From: Balneolaceae bacterium UBA3186
GTDB taxonomy: Bacteria > Bacteroidota > Rhodothermia > Balneolales > Balneolaceae
NCBI GenBank assembly: GCA_002364085.1
Contig: DEXK01000012.1
Coordinates: 245,949 to 300,104 of the forward strand
Length of the DNA stretch: 54,156 nt
Reading direction: 5' to 3'
Of the stretch, positions 6,876 to 16,691 are shown piece after piece. Both the position numbers and the translations under genes were made by a program. The notes beneath the pieces are model-generated. The model was given only the letters and a program-made list of their open reading frames with translations, was not told where the DNA came from and searched no databases. The number at the start of each line of letters is the position of its first letter. Positions within the stretch are counted from its first letter, which is position 1.

Positions 6876-8405
6876 TTATGGTAAGTTGATTGTTTTAAAT
6901 CCAAGGACTCCCGGATACGAGTCGTTTCTGCTTTGAGATAAAGCAAGTATCGCTTCGTAGGTGTTCGATCGGTTGGTGATCTCGTTCACATAACGAACCG
7001 TTTCAATTCCGCGACAAAATCCATAGCGTGCATGTTGGTAATACTTACGTTGCATCAGTCTCAATAACGCCTTGGAAACACTTTCCCAATCGTTTGGATC
7101 ATCGTTATGATCGATGGCTAAACGCCGGGCATCCGCCACATGTCCCGGTCCTGCATTATAGGTTGCCAGAGCAAATTTCCATTGAGAGGTAGAATCCATA
7201 TAAGAATAATGGTCCATTTGTTCTTTCAAAATTCTTGCGCCTTCTCGAATATTTATTTCGGGATCGTATAAAGATTCCAATGGAATTTCGGAAAATCGTG
7301 GCAACACTTGCATAATACCAACGGCTCCAGCCCAGCTTTCGGAGTTCGGGTCAAACTTAGATTCCTGAGCAGCAATAGAGGTTAACATTACCCAATCAAG
7401 ATCAAATTCTGCAGCCACCGTTTGAAGCAAGCTATCATAAGGAGAAATGCCTCCAAACCTTTGAACTTCTACGTCTGGAGTAAAATAATCTGCTACCGGA
7501 GTACTGCCTTCAAAGTATTTCTTGCGGAGCACATTTAAGAAAGCTGATCTTTTAGGAATGCCATCGCTTCCAAATCGGAAGTGTTTGTATAAATATTGAT
7601 TGAATTTGTTTTTAAGATCAGGGGCGTTTTTTCTAACAGCCCAGGCTATGGTGTCATTTTGTGCAATTACCGGACCTCTCACCAGCCCTCCCATGTATTT
7701 ATCGCTTGCCTGGAAAAAATTATCGTCGGCTACTGTGGCGCTGTATGAACCATTAGCAACCTGAAAAAGAAGTGCTTCGGTGTCCATGTCATCGCTTACG
7801 ACATTGATCGTAAGATCAAATCCTTCTTCCTGAAGTTCTTTCAGTTTTACGTAGTAGGAACTATTTCTACGAACGGTAATTGGTATTGAGCTTAAATCAG
7901 TAATACTTTCCGGCTCTAGCTCCAGCTCTTCTGAAAGTACAATGATCTGATCTACCAAATTATACGGCCGTGTAAAATCTACAACTTCTCGCCGTTCGTC
8001 AGTTATAGTATAACTTGCCGCTATCAAATCTCCTTCGCCTGAGTTAAGTAAATCGTACGGATTTTCATCTTCTCCGATTATGATCACTTCCAAAGCAAGA
8101 TCATGTTCTTTTGCAAAATTTTTGATCAATTCGTACTCGAAACCTGCTTGTATCCCGCGATGCAAAAAATATGTGCTTGAGCTGTAACTGGTAATTACAC
8201 GCAGAATTCCTGTATTCTTTATATCAGCGTAATCCCGTTCAACAGGCTCTGTAATGTTTGCTAGTATTGGTGTGCGGTTTACATCTTTTGTATCAGCTTC
8301 AGGATCGCCTGTACAACTAAGACCTGCGCAAACAAATGCGATCAAAATAAGATACCAATTTGACCTGGAAGTCAGTCTGGTCTTTAAAGAATTTCTACTT
8401 AACAT
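6876..8405 (-). CDS. mltF: MltF-like lytic transglycosylase lipoprotein
   Basis: This membrane-bound lytic transglycosylase cleaves peptidoglycan glycan strands between MurNAc and GlcNAc. Of 509 residues, 1-31 are a lipoprotein signal ending in lipobox GLSC (Cys31). Residues about 65-290 are a solute-binding-protein family 3 domain (ILRVITSYSSSTYF, GDLIAASYTITDERR). Residues about 320-480 are an SLT domain with catalytic Glu348 in AAQESKFDP, then AVGIMQVLP and ATYNAGPGHVADARRL. Domain order and length match MltF. It is a single transcription unit; its stop faces the hydrolase gene. Confidence 0.92.
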   Translation of the reverse strand: MLSRNSLKTRLTSRSNWYLILIAFVCAGLSCTGDPEADTKDVNRTPILANITEPVERDYADIKNTGILRVITSYSSSTYFLHRGIQAGFEYELIKNFAKEHDLALEVIIIGEDENPYDLLNSGEGDLIAASYTITDERREVVDFTRPYNLVDQIIVLSEELELEPESITDLSSIPITVRRNSSYYVKLKELQEEGFDLTINVVSDDMDTEALLFQVANGSYSATVADDNFFQASDKYMGGLVRGPVIAQNDTIAWAVRKNAPDLKNKFNQYLYKHFRFGSDGIPKRSAFLNVLRKKYFEGSTPVADYFTPDVEVQRFGGISPYDSLLQTVAAEFDLDWVMLTSIAAQESKFDPNSESWAGAVGIMQVLPRFSEIPLESLYDPEINIREGARILKEQMDHYSYMDSTSQWKFALATYNAGPGHVADARRLAIDHNDDPNDWESVSKALLRLMQRKYYQHARYGFCRGIETVRYVNEITNRSNTYEAILALSQSRNDSYPGVLGFKTINLP

Positions 8406-8564
8406 ACGTCTCCTACTCCTTTTAAGGTGGTAGCATTTAGTATCATTTGATAATAATACTACATATTAAGCATAAAGTTGTAGAAATTAGTTCAATCTAA
8501 CACACGTAAAAATTCATAAGTGCAATTCTTACATGTATTTATACTAACGAATTGCGCTATTCAC

Positions 8565-9560
8565 CTACGCGCTATGCTTTAAAACTACCCGCCCTATCTG
8601 ATTTCCTTTGAGTATTTTTTCGATTTCTACTCTCAGTTGTTCCGGATGCACTATTTTGTACGCTTCTTTTGGAAAACCATTCGCTACTTCGTTTAGCAGT
8701 TCCCATATCTTTAATCGGAATGGCATTTTGGTTATGCCTGAATCTATCCCCAATAAACTTACACCTCTCAAAATAAACGGATAAATATTGGTGTGTAGTT
8801 CATGTCCTAGAATATTACCGCAGCAGGCTATTGCTCCGTCTTGTTGCATTTGAGGAATCAAGGCTTCCAGCATTTTACCTCCAACCGTATCAATGGCAGC
8901 AGAATATATTCCTGAATTAAGTAATGCCTTTTTTTCCGGATACAATTCATTTCTGTGGATTATTTTGTTAGCTCCTAGTTTTTCCAATAACTGTTTTTGG
9001 TCCATTTTCCCTGTGGCTGCAGTTACAGAATATCCTAGTTTTGAAAGGAGAAATACGGCCATACTACCAACTCCACCTGTTGCTCCTGTTACAACAACTT
9101 CCCCTGATTGTGGCGTGACTAACTCTCTTTTCAATCTGGTTACTCCATACGCGGCTGTATAGCCAGCAGTTCCTACGATCATAGCCTGAAGCATAGATAT
9201 ATTTTCAGGAAGGGGAACAACCCAACCTGCGGGTACTTTTATAAATTCACCAAAACCTCCGGAAGTGTTCATTCCAAGATCGTATCCTGTAACAATTACT
9301 TTATCACCTTTTGTAAACGTGTTACATTTGTCTTCAATCACTTCTCCTGAAGCGTCAATACCGGGAATAAACGGATATGATTTGGTAACACCTTTGTTTC
9401 CTGTTGCCGATAAAGCATCTTTATAATTTAATGATGAGAAATGAACTTTAATTAAAACTTCGTTATCCGGCAAAACGGAAAAAGGAACTTGTTTTACTTC
9501 TGATGAAAAGGAACCGTCTTCATTTTCTTCTACCTGATATGCTTTAAATGTGTTGTTCAT
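8565..9560 (-). CDS. YhdH/AcuI-type quinone oxidoreductase
   Basis: A zinc-independent medium-chain dehydrogenase/reductase of 331 residues. The N-terminal GroES-like domain shows SSLNYKDALSATG and FIPGIDASGEV. The Rossmann dinucleotide site is VTGATGGVGSMAVFLLSKLG. YhdH/AcuI proteins are NADPH-dependent reductases, with acrylyl-CoA reduction demonstrated for AcuI; whether that is the substrate here is unknown. It is separated by 150 bases from the upstream aldehyde dehydrogenase gene on the same strand and may be independent. Confidence 0.9.
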   Translation of the reverse strand: MNNTFKAYQVEENEDGSFSSEVKQVPFSVLPDNEVLIKVHFSSLNYKDALSATGNKGVTKSYPFIPGIDASGEVIEDKCNTFTKGDKVIVTGYDLGMNTSGGFGEFIKVPAGWVVPLPENISMLQAMIVGTAGYTAAYGVTRLKRELVTPQSGEVVVTGATGGVGSMAVFLLSKLGYSVTAATGKMDQKQLLEKLGANKIIHRNELYPEKKALLNSGIYSAAIDTVGGKMLEALIPQMQQDGAIACCGNILGHELHTNIYPFILRGVSLLGIDSGITKMPFRLKIWELLNEVANGFPKEAYKIVHPEQLRVEIEKILKGNQIGRVVLKHSA

Positions 9561-9710
9561 TATTGGTATTGCTGAATTGGATTAAAATAAACCTAGATGT
9601 CTCGCTGCGCTTGCCCGCGATCTTTGTTGTTATTTAAGTTAACAAACTTCATCAAATTTTAGATTCCTGCCTACACTTGAATGACATTAAAAAGCGGAGC
9701 AAACATATTT

Positions 9711-11084
9711 CTACTTCAGCACCTTCTTTACCAGCCCCAATTTAAGATCATCATAAGGAGCATAACGAATAGGTACATCCGGCCAGAATGGTTTTTTCAT
9801 TACGCTTTTTTGATGAGAAAAAGCATCAAAACTGGATTTACCATGATATGAACCAAACCCACTGGCTCCTACTCCGCCAAAACTTAAATGATGATTGCCC
9901 AGTTGTGCAATGGTGTCGTTTACTGCGCCACCGCCAAAAGAAACCGTATTTAAAATTCTGTCTTCTAACCGTTGATCTGAGGTGAAAACATATAAAGCAA
10001 GTGGTCTTGGTCTTGCGTTTATAATTTTGATGCACTCTTCCACGGAAGTATATGTCAATATTGGAAGAATAGGTCCGAAGATCTCATCTTGCATAATTTT
10101 GTCTTCAAGAGAGATATTGTTGAGTATGGTTGGAGCGATGTATCTTTCTTCTTTATCGGATTCACCTCCAATTACAGTTTCCCCGTCACTCATAAGTGCT
10201 GCCAATCGGTCAAAATGAGCATCATTAATAATTCTAGGGAAATCCGGGCTTTCTTTTGGTTCATTGCCATATAGATGGTGAATCGAATTTTTCAGATGAA
10301 TTAAAAGCTCATCTTCGATCGATTCTTCTACCAATAAATAATCAGGGGCTACACATGTTTGCCCTGCGTTTACGAATTTTCCCCACGCAATGCGTTTAGC
10401 TGAAATTTCAAGATTTGCTGTTTTATCAACTATGCAAGGACTTTTGCCTCCCAGCTCTAACGTTAGAGGAGTTAAGCGTTCGGCTGCTTCTCTCATTATA
10501 ATTTTTCCTACCCGAGTGCTTCCCGTAAAAAAAATGTAATCGAAATCCATTTTAACCAAAACAGAAGATTCTTCCACTCCACCGAGCAATACTTTCAAAA
10601 ATTCAGGCTCAAATGTTTCTGAGAGCAATTTTTCAAGGGCTGAAGAAGTATTTGGGGTAAGTTCAGAAGGCTTTAAGATAACGGTATTACCTGCAGCTAT
10701 TGCCCCAACAATAGGTTGTAGCGAAAGCAAAATAGGATAGTTCCATGGTGCGATAATAAGAGCAGATCCATACGGCTCGGTGATGATAAAATTCTTTGAA
10801 GGAAAATTTACAATGGGTGTAGAAACGGACTGTTGCTTAGTCCAGGATTCAATATTCTTGAGTGTAAAATTTATATCCGTGATAACAAGCCCGATCTCGG
10901 TTACATAAGTTTCGAATGCGGATTTTTGAAAATCTTTATGAACTTCTTCGATCAATAATTGCTCATTGTCAATAAGGAGCTGTTTTAGCTTTTTAAGCTG
11001 TGCAATTCGATAAGCTATTTCCTTTGTTTTTCCGGTTTGGAAGAACTTCTTTTGTTTATCAAGGTGTGCCTGTAGTTCCTTCAA
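9711..11084 (-). CDS. Aldehyde dehydrogenase, class 3-like
   Basis: NAD(P)-dependent oxidation of an aldehyde to an acid is the expected reaction. The 457 residues fit the shorter class 3 (fatty-aldehyde/coniferyl type) members, not the ~490-residue class 1/2 enzymes. Visible motifs are APWNYP near 112, FTGSTRVGK near 186-194, general base Glu210 in LELGGKSP and nucleophile Cys244 in NAGQTC. The start overlaps the preceding SDR stop by four bases, so the two are co-translated, possibly handling a lipid-derived alcohol/aldehyde/acid series (inference). Confidence 0.92.
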   Translation of the reverse strand: MKELQAHLDKQKKFFQTGKTKEIAYRIAQLKKLKQLLIDNEQLLIEEVHKDFQKSAFETYVTEIGLVITDINFTLKNIESWTKQQSVSTPIVNFPSKNFIITEPYGSALIIAPWNYPILLSLQPIVGAIAAGNTVILKPSELTPNTSSALEKLLSETFEPEFLKVLLGGVEESSVLVKMDFDYIFFTGSTRVGKIIMREAAERLTPLTLELGGKSPCIVDKTANLEISAKRIAWGKFVNAGQTCVAPDYLLVEESIEDELLIHLKNSIHHLYGNEPKESPDFPRIINDAHFDRLAALMSDGETVIGGESDKEERYIAPTILNNISLEDKIMQDEIFGPILPILTYTSVEECIKIINARPRPLALYVFTSDQRLEDRILNTVSFGGGAVNDTIAQLGNHHLSFGGVGASGFGSYHGKSSFDAFSHQKSVMKKPFWPDVPIRYAPYDDLKLGLVKKVLK

Positions 11085-11905
11085 TTTTTATCTCCTTTTC
11101 TTCCTCTGAATGTATCCATTGAACTGTACACTTTCAGAAGATTTCCTGCTATAAAATCATACACTCTTGCCGGCAGAATACCTCGTATAAAAGGGCTCAG
11201 TTTCACCATAAAAGGCTCTCTGAGATAGATTTTCTCCTTTTCAACTGCATTCAGAATTTTAGCCGATATTTTTTCGGGGTCAAGAACGGGAATAAGCAAA
11301 GGCGCTTTTACTCCATCAAACATTCCGGTGTTTATATAGCTTGGCATTACAGTTAAAACCTTTATGTTTTCATGATCTTGTTCCAACTCTATTCGAAGTG
11401 AGTCGGACCAACCAACCGCGGCCCATTTACTCGCTACATAAACGGTCATTCCAGGATTTGGAGAAAGCCCTGCCGCAGACGCTATATTTATAATTCTACC
11501 GAATTCTCTTTTGATCATGTCGGGAAGGAACGCTCTGGCTACGTACATCAATCCCAAAGAATTTACCGTCATTGTGTTTTCAATCTCATCATAAGAATGA
11601 GTAGCAAAAGACTTTCCAACTATAACCCCCGCATTATTAATCAGTATATCTACACCGCCTTGTTCGTTAATTACATTCTCAGCCGCGCTAGTTACTTGTT
11701 CTATATCCCGTACATCCACTACATTCATTGAAACGGAATATCCTTTTGATCTGAGCTCTTCTACAGAAGTGGAAAGTAATTCTGAATTAATATCCCACAT
11801 AACCAGATGCTTCACCCCTCTTTTTAGTGCCATTTTGCTCATAATGAAGCCAATTCCACTTGCAGCTCCTGTTATTAAAACGATTTTGCCATTAAAAGAT
11901 GTCAT
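11081..11905 (-). CDS. Short-chain dehydrogenase/reductase
   Basis: A classical SDR of 274 residues. The cofactor motif TGAASGIG lies at 12-19, NNAG at 90-93, and the catalytic Ser143, Tyr156, Lys160 in YVASK. Asp38 at the end of the second strand favours NAD(H). The C-terminal ~30 residues are hydrophobic and basic (FIRGILPARVYDFIAGNLL), as in SDRs that act on lipids at membranes. It is first in a two-gene unit with the aldehyde dehydrogenase, overlapping by four bases. The substrate is unknown. Confidence 0.92.
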   Translation of the reverse strand: MTSFNGKIVLITGAASGIGFIMSKMALKRGVKHLVMWDINSELLSTSVEELRSKGYSVSMNVVDVRDIEQVTSAAENVINEQGGVDILINNAGVIVGKSFATHSYDEIENTMTVNSLGLMYVARAFLPDMIKREFGRIINIASAAGLSPNPGMTVYVASKWAAVGWSDSLRIELEQDHENIKVLTVMPSYINTGMFDGVKAPLLIPVLDPEKISAKILNAVEKEKIYLREPFMVKLSPFIRGILPARVYDFIAGNLLKVYSSMDTFRGRKGDKN

Positions 11906-12015
11906 GTCGTAAATTTATTAATGAAAAGAGTTGGTAAAGTATCTATTCAAATTCAAAAAAGTGCCGAAAAGTATTTATACTCGATGTGTTAAAGAATAAC
12001 TAAGGATTTTAAACA

Positions 12016-13683
12016 ATGAAAAAGCTTTTCGCATTAATTTTAATAGCTGTTACAGGTATTTCCTGCTCTTCATCAAAAGTTGACAACGCCGCACAAACGA
12101 TTACAAAAGAAAGCTTGATGGAACATATAGCAACGCTGTCATCAGATGAGTTTTTAGGTAGAAGCACAGGAACAGAGGGCGAGGAAAAAACTGTAAGGTA
12201 TTTGGTGGAAGAGTTTAAAGCGATGGGAGCTACATCAGGAGTGGAAGATGGAAGTTATGTGCAGCCTTTTCCTTTGTTGGGACAAAAGACCATGAGTCAC
12301 TCTATGGATGTCAAAGCCGGATCAGGTAACAGAACGGTTAGTAGCCTCACTTTTTTTGAAGATTTCGTAGCCTGGCCATCAAACCAAAGCGAACGAGTAG
12401 ACATCAACAACGCGGAATTAGTTTATGTGGGCTATGGAATACAAGCTCCTGAGGAAAACTGGGATGATTTTAAAGGTGTTGATGTAAAGGGCAAGATCAT
12501 TGTAATTAAGAATAATGATCCTGAATATGATGAGAACCTATTTGGTGGCAAAACACGATTATATTATGGTCGCTACACCTACAAATATGAAAAAGCTAAA
12601 GAAATGGGAGCATTAGGAGCGATCATAATCCACACAACGCCAACAGCGGGTTACGGGTGGGGAGTAGTTTCAAATGGCTGGAGTCGCGAGCGATTTTATG
12701 TGAAAAGCGATGAAAATGCTGATATGGGAAGCACTGAAATGAACGGATGGGTTACTTACGAAGCAGGACAAAAATTATTCAGCCAGGCTGGGCTAAACAT
12801 CGATGAAATGCTAGAAGCCGCGGATTCTCCTGATTTTGAGCCTGTTAAGCTACAAAATACTCGCCTTTCTGTTGAGATAGACGCAGAATATAGAGATATC
12901 AATTCCAGAAATGTGATCGCAAAAATTGAAGGGAATGACCCGGAATTAAAAAATGAATATTTGGTTCTGACTGCTCATTACGATCATTTGGGAATCACAA
13001 CCGCAATTGATGGGGACGTGATAAATAATGGTGCCGAGGATAATGCAGCAGGAGTAAGCGCTGTATTGGAATCAATGAGAGCATACAAATCTATTCAATC
13101 GGAACTGAAAAGAAGTGTTCTTGCTGTTGTAGTAGGAGCTGAGGAAGTTGGACTGCTGGGATCTCAGTACTGGGCAGAAAACCCAACGGTTCATCCGGGT
13201 AAAGTAACTGGCAATATCAATTTGGATGGAATGAATGTGTATGGTAAAACAAACGATCTTGTAATTATTGGGTATGGAAGAAACACGCTTGCCGATAAAG
13301 TGGTTGAAGTTGCTGAAGAGCAAGGAAGAACGGTAAAACCTGACGCTAATCCCGAACAAGGAATTTTCTACCGTTCTGATCATTTTAATATGGCAAAAGT
13401 AGGAATTCCTGCTATTTTCCCAAATCCGGGAAATGAATTTATAAATAAACCTGATGGATATGCTGAAACTGTAGACAGTGTGTCTGCCGCAAATTATCAT
13501 TCTGTGAATGACGAAATTAATGAGTATTGGGACCTTTCGGGAGCTGTTGAAGATACTCGTTTATTCTTTGAAGTTGGATTTAGAGCTCTCAACGACTCAA
13601 ATTTACAAGCCTGGAAGTCCGGTGATGAATTCGAAGCAACCAGATTAAAAATGCTGGAGGAAGTTAAGCACCCAACACCATGA
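12016..13683 (+). CDS. M28-family metallopeptidase lipoprotein
   Basis: A zinc aminopeptidase of family M28 exported as a lipoprotein: signal 1-16 and lipobox Cys17 (TGISC). A protease-associated domain occupies about residues 130-290 inside the chain. The catalytic part carries the di-zinc ligands His321 (LTAHYDHLG), Asp342 (GAEDNAAG), Glu376/377 (GAEEVGLLG), Asp404 (NLDGMN) and a late histidine (SDHFNMA or NYHSVND). It should trim peptides in the periplasm or at the surface. Its stop codon overlaps the start of the histidine kinase gene (ATGA), so peptidase, kinase and regulator form one translated unit. Confidence 0.93.
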   Translation: MKKLFALILIAVTGISCSSSKVDNAAQTITKESLMEHIATLSSDEFLGRSTGTEGEEKTVRYLVEEFKAMGATSGVEDGSYVQPFPLLGQKTMSHSMDVKAGSGNRTVSSLTFFEDFVAWPSNQSERVDINNAELVYVGYGIQAPEENWDDFKGVDVKGKIIVIKNNDPEYDENLFGGKTRLYYGRYTYKYEKAKEMGALGAIIIHTTPTAGYGWGVVSNGWSRERFYVKSDENADMGSTEMNGWVTYEAGQKLFSQAGLNIDEMLEAADSPDFEPVKLQNTRLSVEIDAEYRDINSRNVIAKIEGNDPELKNEYLVLTAHYDHLGITTAIDGDVINNGAEDNAAGVSAVLESMRAYKSIQSELKRSVLAVVVGAEEVGLLGSQYWAENPTVHPGKVTGNINLDGMNVYGKTNDLVIIGYGRNTLADKVVEVAEEQGRTVKPDANPEQGIFYRSDHFNMAKVGIPAIFPNPGNEFINKPDGYAETVDSVSAANYHSVNDEINEYWDLSGAVEDTRLFFEVGFRALNDSNLQAWKSGDEFEATRLKMLEEVKHPTP

Positions 13684-16277
13684 CCCTCGTTTCATCACAT
13701 AGAAAAGAAATTCCTAAATCGGCCTGGATTTGGGACGTTAGTAAAAATGATCTAAGCCTTGGGCTTACTTTCTTAAAACTTTTTGGGGAAGATGCTGATC
13801 TTGTGCCTAAGAATTTGAAAAGTGAGATACTCGAAGCTTTCTGCAGTGCCGAAATTAGCGAGGACATTCCATTTTATCGAAAAACCCATCATTCAATTAA
13901 CGATACTGAATACTTTATAGAATGGGTTGGCGAAGTTATTGAAAGGAATAACGAGGGGGGAATCAGTAAAATGGCCGGCTATGCTGAACTTGGTTCCTCT
14001 CCTGATGATTTCACCCTTACATTAAGTGAAGAGGCTCTGTTTTTTAGCCATTTGATGGACAACATCCGTGAAAGCGTTTATTTCAAAGATCTGGAAAGCC
14101 GTTTTATTAGAATAAATAAAGCCTGTGCAGATAAGTTTGGACTTGATGACCCTTCTGAAATTGTTGGGAAATCCGACTTCGATTTTTTTGAAGATGAGCA
14201 CGCACGTCCTGCGTTTGAAGATGAACAAGAGATCATAAAAACTGAGAAACCTATATTTAATAAAGTTGAAAAAGAGGTTTTTGCAGACGATACGAATAAG
14301 GTGAAGTGGGCTTCTACCAGTAAAATGCCTTTGTATGATGGTAATGGTGTTCTGATTGGTACTTATGGCATTACCAGAGATATTACTGAAGAACAAATAG
14401 CAAAACAAAAGCTAAAAGAAAGCGATGAAATGTTTCAACGGCTTTCTGAAAACGTTCCGGGATTCTTTTATCAATACAAGTTCAACAAAGACGGAACTTC
14501 ATGTTTTCCATTTGCCAGTGAAGGTATTAGGGCAATTTATGAGCTTGAGCCTGAGGATGTAAAACATGATGTTTCGGCCATTAGTGAAAGAATACATCCG
14601 GAGGATGTTAAGGTTTTTACAGACTCTTTGAAAAATGCGCTCGAATCTAAAGCAGAGTGGAATTGTGATTTCAGAGTTCAACTTCCAATAAAAGGTACCA
14701 GATGGCTAAGAGGAAGTGCTACACTGGAAACTGATAAAGATGAAAGTATTTTAGGCTATGGATATATAAAAGATATCACTGAAGAAAAGGAAGCGGACCA
14801 AAAATTAAAGGAAAGAAATAATTTATTTACTAAGCTTTCTGAGCAAGCGCCCGGTTTTTTGTATCTACACAAAGTGGACGCTAAAGAGAACGTGAGCTTT
14901 CCATTTGTGAGTGACGGAATAAGAGAGGTTCTGGAAATTGAACCCGGTGTACTCAGAAATAGTATTAAGCCCCTGCTAAAGTTAGTTCACAGAGACGATG
15001 TTCACCGAGTTATGAAATCCATTTCATGGTCGGTAAAAACTCAACAGGAATGGAGTTGTGAATTCAGAGTAGAATTGCCCCGAAAAGGACTCCGATGGGT
15101 GCGTGGTAAAGCAAATCCGGAACTTGAAGAAGATGGTTCAGTTTTATCATCCGGGTTTTTATCAGATATCACCAGAGAAAAGTCTATTTCGGAGTTAAAT
15201 GATCTACTGAGAAAACAATTTGAATCCGTTTTAGATAATGTACCCAATCTTATCTTTGTTAAAGATCTTGATGGTAAATATTTGATGGCCAATAAAGCTA
15301 CCCGGGAGTTTTTCGGGCTTTCAAAAGATGAGATTATAGGTAAAAAAGATGTGGATCTTGGAGTTCCTCAACAACAAGCAAAAGGATACCATGCTGCCGA
15401 TGTGAAAGTGGCAAGGACCGGCGAAACGTTATTTATACCGGAGATCAAATCTTCTGATGCTTCAGGGAATGAGGTTTTTCATCAAACTATAAAAGTACCC
15501 TTCCAACAAGTTGGATCAGATGAACCTGCTGTGCTCGCTGTAGTAACTGATATTTCTCAACGTAAACAGAAAGAATTACAGCTGAACGAAACTCTGGATA
15601 TTGTTGGCGACCAAAACAAACGATTATTGAACTTTGCTCACATCGTTTCTCACAATCTTAGAAACCATGCCGGAAATATTTCCATGTTGCTTTCTCTTTT
15701 TGATGTGGAAGAATCGGAAGAAGAGAAAGAAGAATTAATGGGGTACCTGAAAACTGCTTCAGAAAGACTCAATGTTTCCATCGAAGACCTAAATGAGATC
15801 ATAGATCAGCAGTACAAAACAGAAAAAGATCTAAAGGAATTAAAGCCTGCTGAAATGATTCAAAAGGTGAAGGAAATACTGATCTCTGATATTCTTTCGT
15901 ATAACATAGAATTTGAAGAGAATATAGATGAGGGACTAACCATTGAGTATAATCCGGCCTATTTAGAGAGTATTACTTTAAACCTGATTTCAAATGCAAT
16001 CAAATATAGAGATCCTGATAAAAAGCCAAAGGTAAAGATTGCTGTTTATGAAAAGAATGGGCACCCATATCTTGAAGTATCGGATAATGGTTTGGGTATT
16101 GATCTGGAAAGACACGGAGAAAAACTTTTTGGGATGTATAAAACATTCCATGGAAATGAAAACTCAAAAGGAATTGGGTTATTTATAACAAAGAATCAGA
16201 TTGAATCATTGGGAGGTTCAATTAAAGTTGATAGCACACCCGGAAAGGGAACAACATTTAAAATTAGATTAAAATGA
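13680..16277 (+). CDS. Multi-PAS sensor histidine kinase
   Basis: A soluble 865-residue kinase with no membrane segment visible. At least four PAS domains can be traced: about 115-245 (FKDLESRFIRINKACADKFG), 250-370 and 380-505 (two similar PAS_3-type units, each with LPIKGTRWLRG or LPRKGLRWVRG), and 510-640 (FVKDLDGKYLMANKATREFF). A more diverged segment lies at 1-110. The dimerisation helix carries His658 in HIVSHNLRNHAGN; the residue usually Pro after NLR is replaced. The ATPase domain shows NLISNAIKY, DNGLGID and GIGLFITK. It is translationally coupled to genes on both sides. Signal unknown, presumably cytosolic. Confidence 0.93.
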   Translation: MTLVSSHRKEIPKSAWIWDVSKNDLSLGLTFLKLFGEDADLVPKNLKSEILEAFCSAEISEDIPFYRKTHHSINDTEYFIEWVGEVIERNNEGGISKMAGYAELGSSPDDFTLTLSEEALFFSHLMDNIRESVYFKDLESRFIRINKACADKFGLDDPSEIVGKSDFDFFEDEHARPAFEDEQEIIKTEKPIFNKVEKEVFADDTNKVKWASTSKMPLYDGNGVLIGTYGITRDITEEQIAKQKLKESDEMFQRLSENVPGFFYQYKFNKDGTSCFPFASEGIRAIYELEPEDVKHDVSAISERIHPEDVKVFTDSLKNALESKAEWNCDFRVQLPIKGTRWLRGSATLETDKDESILGYGYIKDITEEKEADQKLKERNNLFTKLSEQAPGFLYLHKVDAKENVSFPFVSDGIREVLEIEPGVLRNSIKPLLKLVHRDDVHRVMKSISWSVKTQQEWSCEFRVELPRKGLRWVRGKANPELEEDGSVLSSGFLSDITREKSISELNDLLRKQFESVLDNVPNLIFVKDLDGKYLMANKATREFFGLSKDEIIGKKDVDLGVPQQQAKGYHAADVKVARTGETLFIPEIKSSDASGNEVFHQTIKVPFQQVGSDEPAVLAVVTDISQRKQKELQLNETLDIVGDQNKRLLNFAHIVSHNLRNHAGNISMLLSLFDVEESEEEKEELMGYLKTASERLNVSIEDLNEIIDQQYKTEKDLKELKPAEMIQKVKEILISDILSYNIEFEENIDEGLTIEYNPAYLESITLNLISNAIKYRDPDKKPKVKIAVYEKNGHPYLEVSDNGLGIDLERHGEKLFGMYKTFHGNENSKGIGLFITKNQIESLGGSIKVDSTPGKGTTFKIRLK

Positions 16278-16672
16278 GTAAAACGAAGAGTGTTTGTATT
16301 ATAGATGATGATAAAGTGTACACATTTGGGGTAAAAAAAATTATAAAAAGTCATTTACCCGAAAACGATGTGATTACTTATGAAAATGGTAAAAAAGCTT
16401 TAGAGGGAATAAAAGAGATGATCGATTCCGGCTCTGAACTCCCTGACCTTATTTTGCTCGACATTGATATGCCCGAAATGAATGGGTGGGATTTTTTAAA
16501 AGAATTTGATAAAATCAGATCAACAGTAGAAAAAAATATCGAGATCTTTGTGATCAGTTCCAGAGTAAATACAAATACAGAAGATCTCTATAAAATTGAA
16601 TGGGATGAAAAAGTCTCTGACTTTATTAAAAAGCCGGTACAAGTTGAGGCTTTAAAAAAATTACTTTCTTAA
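16274..16672 (+). CDS. Receiver-only response regulator
   Basis: A 132-residue CheY/Rcp1-like receiver domain with no output domain. The acidic pocket is DDD at 11-13, the phospho-acceptor is Asp63 in LLLDIDMPEMNGWDF, the switch serine lies in VISSR and the conserved lysine in IKKPVQ. It overlaps the kinase gene by four bases and is its cognate partner. With no DNA-binding domain it must act by protein contact or in a phosphorelay. Confidence 0.93.
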   Translation: MSKTKSVCIIDDDKVYTFGVKKIIKSHLPENDVITYENGKKALEGIKEMIDSGSELPDLILLDIDMPEMNGWDFLKEFDKIRSTVEKNIEIFVISSRVNTNTEDLYKIEWDEKVSDFIKKPVQVEALKKLLS

Positions 16673-16691
16673 AAACAAAAAAGAGAAGACA

